Positions 61,499 through 64,000 of a DNA stretch of 64,000 bases are shown piece after piece. Within the stretch, counting starts at the first letter, position 1. Each line of letters starts with the position of its first letter. The DNA comes from Candidatus Poribacteria bacterium (GTDB lineage Bacteria; Poribacteria; WGA-4E; WGA-3G), in contig JAJDWI010000080.1 in assembly GCA_022825665.1 (NCBI GenBank), positions 1 through 64,000 on the forward strand, given 5' to 3'. A program made the translations under genes and the position numbers. The notes under the pieces were generated by a model. That model was not told the DNA's origin, did not search any database, and was given only the letters and a program-made list of their open reading frames with translations.

Positions 61499-62299
61499 TC
61501 AGGGACGAGTATCAGTATCAATTGGAGGTTCATCATTTTCAAGGAACCGATCTATTGTATTCCGTGTTGCAGGACTTGTTCGGAAGTCTGCAACCCAAGG
61601 TTGGCGGAAGTAAGCCTGTTTTTCTCGTGGTAAACCATTTAATACGGCTGGTGGTATGCGTAAGCGATGCCAGTGGGTTGCAAGATGGGCATAAGCGTTG
61701 AGTATGGCAATACGTGGGGTATCACGTTGCCATACAGGACCTGCATGGCACAAGTTTTCAGTAAAGAAGATTGCACTACCAGCAGGACACTCATAAGTCG
61801 TTAAAAATGGACTGCGTTTTCCCTCTTCTAAAGACATGTGATCAGGATGCATAGGGAAGTTTGCTTTGTGACTACCGACAATAAAATGTGTTCCACCATC
61901 GTTTTTGGAGACATCTGTAAGTTCAAAAACTACGCGTACCATTCCAGCATGGATTCTTCCATTGTTCACACGATAGCCAAATATAGGATCCCCTTGACGA
62001 GGACCTCCACCATGGAGACCTCCGTGTTCCTGTCCTTTCTTACGCCAAACAGAAAATGTACTTTCCATACGAATATCCGGACCAATGATTTCATGTAAGA
62101 CATCAATTACCTTCGGATGATCAATGAGGACATTTGAAGCACCACCAGGAACTGCTCTATGTTCTGGAGGTAGTGATTCTGGATCACGGCGGATTCTATC
62201 CAGTTGGTCAACGATAGCATCAACTTCGTCCTTACTTAATATCGCTGGACGCACAAGGAAACCGGATAAATCAAAACGAAATTTTTCTTCATCAGTCAT
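61499..62299 (-). CDS. Phytanoyl-CoA dioxygenase (PhyH) family protein, second copy
   Basis: 266 residues. Iron/2-oxoglutarate dioxygenase core with the HxG-rich loop HGGLHGGGPRQGDPIF, a distal His in ENLCHAGPVWQRD and an Arg in DTPRIAILNAYAH. The HxD motif is less clear than in the copy at 32320-33210; the family often has variants. Substrate unknown. Nine bases from the ABC ATPase start. Confidence 0.82.
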   Translation of the reverse strand: MTDEEKFRFDLSGFLVRPAILSKDEVDAIVDQLDRIRRDPESLPPEHRAVPGGASNVLIDHPKVIDVLHEIIGPDIRMESTFSVWRKKGQEHGGLHGGGPRQGDPIFGYRVNNGRIHAGMVRVVFELTDVSKNDGGTHFIVGSHKANFPMHPDHMSLEEGKRSPFLTTYECPAGSAIFFTENLCHAGPVWQRDTPRIAILNAYAHLATHWHRLRIPPAVLNGLPREKQAYFRQPWVADFRTSPATRNTIDRFLENDEPPIDTDTRP

Positions 62300-62379
62300 G
62301 TATCAAACTCCTATAGCATAGTTATTTCAACATTAGGATAGATCTATGTTTTCATGTGTAGAATACATAAGATAATCAT

Positions 62380-63207
62380 CTATAATCTTATTTTCTTGAA
62401 TTGCTCTATCTGTGCGGTTATTGCACGTTCTGTTGGAAGCCTTTCAGCACTTGATGCACCATAGAAACCTACGACACCTTTGGTATTATCTAACACATAG
62501 GTTGCATCCTCTGGTTCAGCGATAGGACCTCCGTGACATATTACCAGTATTTCAGGGTTAACTCCTTTAGCTGCGTCATGAATAGACTGCACACGTTTGG
62601 CAGCATCTTCAAGTGTAAATGCAGTTTTTGCTCCGATAGACCCTTTCGTTGTAAGACCCATGTGTGCTACAAGGATATCCGCACCTGCATCTGCCATCTG
62701 TTCCGCTTCAGATTCGTTGAACGCATAAGGTGTGGTTAGCATATTCATCTTATGTGCAGTGCGAATCATTTCTACTTCAGGTCCATATCCCATGTCTGTT
62801 TCTTCCAGAAGTTGACGGAATGTACCATCAATTAGACCTACAGTAGGAAAGTTTTGTACACCTGAAAATCCGACAGCATCAATCTGACTTAGGAAAATAT
62901 CCATCAATCGAAACGGGTCTGTTCCGCAGACTCCAGCCAGGACAGGTGTATTTTTGACGACAGGTAAAACCTCGCTTGCCATTTCTACCACTATTTGATT
63001 AGCGTCACCATACGGCATCATACCAGCAAGAGAGCCTCTACCTGCCATACGGAATCTACCGGAATTGTAGATAATGATTAAGTCAATTCCACCTGCCTCC
63101 TCACATTTTGCAGAAATACCAGTGCCTGCACCAGCACCAATGATAGGTTTTCCAGCATCAATATTGGTGCGAAGTTGATGTAATATATCCTCACGTTTAA
63201 ATTTCAT
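62380..63207 (-). CDS. PEP-hydrolase-like / TIM-barrel protein
   Basis: 275 residues. An alpha/beta barrel starting [22 protein letters not shown], with [44 protein letters not shown] and [12 protein letters not shown]. It matches the phosphoenolpyruvate-hydrolase-like family (COG5564), also fused to Tm-1 resistance proteins in plants. The reaction in bacteria is not well defined. Position near ABC and dioxygenase genes gives no specific clue. Confidence 0.8.
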   Translation of the reverse strand: MKFKREDILHQLRTNIDAGKPIIGAGAGTGISAKCEEAGGIDLIIIYNSGRFRMAGRGSLAGMMPYGDANQIVVEMASEVLPVVKNTPVLAGVCGTDPFRLMDIFLSQIDAVGFSGVQNFPTVGLIDGTFRQLLEETDMGYGPEVEMIRTAHKMNMLTTPYAFNESEAEQMADAGADILVAHMGLTTKGSIGAKTAFTLEDAAKRVQSIHDAAKGVNPEILVICHGGPIAEPEDATYVLDNTKGVVGFYGASSAERLPTERAITAQIEQFKKIRL

Positions 63208-63272
63208 TGATTAAATCCTTTAGATACACAATTAACATTTATTCAGATAACATTTATTCAGAATATGTAGGA

Positions 63273-64000
63273 TTACATTTTGAGATTTGCCCAAGTTGTT
63301 GCCAATTTTCCGTGTGCTGAGACATCAAGTGTGTCATTAATGATTCTTTGGATTTCAGCTTCTGTTAGAGGATAGTTTGCTAACATTACTTCATCCATAC
63401 TACCTACAAAAAAACGAGGACAGCATGCATTGTTTTCACCGCCGAGTCGTAATACTTTATCCGGTGAACTTCTACCAACGCCTTTCTGAGAAATAGCCGT
63501 CCCATCATGTTCACCATTTATATAAAAACGTATATCTGTTCCATCCCAAACCACAGCAATATGTGTCCATTCTTTTGCCGTTATTTTACCAAATGATATA
63601 TGATAACCGGGATTGTCGGTATCATAAAAATAATATGCAAGTTTTCCTTCACCTGGTTCAATTTGCAGGTAATAAGTGTTTTTGTAAAAGATGGTATTTT
63701 TATTTTCTTGAGGACCGACAGGAAGTTCATCAAGATAAACCCAAGCCATCATCGTAATTGCTTCGTCTATATCCACCTCTTTGGAATGTGCTACTTCAAT
63801 GTAGGCAGGTTTTGCCGCGGTCCCTGCCATCTTCACACCTTTACCAAGTATTCCCGCTGTCCATACAACATCTCCGTTAAATTTACCTACTAAACCTGCT
63901 GTGGCATCCTTTGTCTCTTTTCCGGTTCCTTCGTCAAAGTGCCATACATATAACTTCTCACCGAGTTGATCAACGTTACCTTTTCCCCCAGCCGCAAACA
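63273..64000 (-). CDS. LamG-domain protein (5' end outside the window)
   Basis: Minus-strand frame open to the window edge, so only the C-terminal about 242 residues are here. A LamG/concanavalin-like domain occupies most of it: the N-terminal visible part has YVWHFDEGTG and GLVGKFNGDVVWT, followed by ITMMAWVYLDELP, EWTHIAVVWDGTDIRFYING and SMDEVMLANYPLTEAEIQRI. The C-terminus reads GKLATTWANLKM. Single LamG modules like this bind or dress carbohydrates in exported proteins. The gene's upstream part cannot be judged. Confidence 0.8.
   Translation of the reverse strand, partial: FAAGGKGNVDQLGEKLYVWHFDEGTGKETKDATAGLVGKFNGDVVWTAGILGKGVKMAGTAAKPAYIEVAHSKEVDIDEAITMMAWVYLDELPVGPQENKNTIFYKNTYYLQIEPGEGKLAYYFYDTDNPGYHISFGKITAKEWTHIAVVWDGTDIRFYINGEHDGTAISQKGVGRSSPDKVLRLGGENNACCPRFFVGSMDEVMLANYPLTEAEIQRIINDTLDVSAHGKLATTWANLKM

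Overview
The window is a gene-dense, AT-rich bacterial chromosome segment (roughly 40% G+C by eye) from a Gram-negative-type cell: it encodes an LptD-like outer-membrane lipopolysaccharide transporter, SurA-like chaperones, TonB and MinCDE. My best guess is a free-living or sponge-associated Candidatus Poribacteria or a close relative. This rests on the mix of phytanoyl-CoA dioxygenase-like proteins, a sulfatase-modifying-factor/sialidase fusion, LamG proteins with a short GKLATTW-type tail, a WD40 protein with dockerin and FlgD-like tail, a UxaA-type dehydratase and a PEP-hydrolase-like TIM barrel. That is an inference from gene content, not a phylogenetic result.

Layout. 1-1.3 kb: right end of an IS200/IS605-type element, then a TonB gene. 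1.3-5.6 kb (minus): purF, a small membrane protein, purM and a FliG-like protein, plus a second membrane protein. 5.7-8.5 kb (plus): FN3 lipoprotein, DUF5683-like and DUF3108-like proteins. 8.6-22.5 kb (plus): mfd, two secreted parvulin-like proteins, a SurA-like protein, a 1279-residue LptD-like protein with two parvulin domains inside its barrel, an SDR oxidoreductase, a 2H phosphoesterase and a Peripla_BP_6-type lipoprotein. 22.7-24.9 kb (plus): a promoter-driven three-gene AAA ATPase / TOPRIM-like / PIN nuclease operon that resembles a defence module. 25.1-28.4 kb (minus): an 887-residue UxaA/GarD protein and an O-methyltransferase. 28.9-31.2 kb (plus): ECF sigma factor, zinc-finger anti-sigma factor and an HtrA-like protein that lacks the catalytic histidine. 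31.2-35.3 kb (minus): phospholipase D-like protein, PhyH dioxygenase, FGE-sialidase fusion. 35.3-36.2 kb: repeat-filled gap. 36.2-40.4 kb (plus): HEAT/TPR protein, membrane protein, glmM, yvcK-like. 40.9-47.2 kb (plus): glnS, gltX, fic, PLP decarboxylase. 47.2-48.3 kb: a tmRNA-like RNA reduced to its tRNA-like domain, followed by repeats. 48.3-52.5 kb (plus): WD40 protein and TlpA-like protein. 52.6-54.3 kb (minus): enolase-superfamily enzyme and a membrane protein. 54.5-59.5 kb: bioD, larA-like, minCDE. 59.6-64 kb (minus): HAD phosphatase, sugar ABC ATPase, PhyH dioxygenase, PEP-hydrolase-like protein, partial LamG protein.

Functional logic. The mfd-to-lptD block reads as an outer-membrane biogenesis locus: three parvulin/SurA-type proteins precede an LptD that carries its own PPIase pair. 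The sigma/anti-sigma/HtrA-like trio reads as an envelope-stress circuit. The minus-strand clusters around 25-35 kb and 59-64 kb carry catabolic and modifying enzymes for sugars and organic acids. At least three families of small palindromic repeats and two IS605-type remnants occupy the gaps. A pair of A/C-rich elements in opposite orientation (35.4-35.75 and 47.37-47.74 kb) share a 37-nt block and similar tiny ORFs. No CRISPR array, rRNA or ordinary tRNA was seen.
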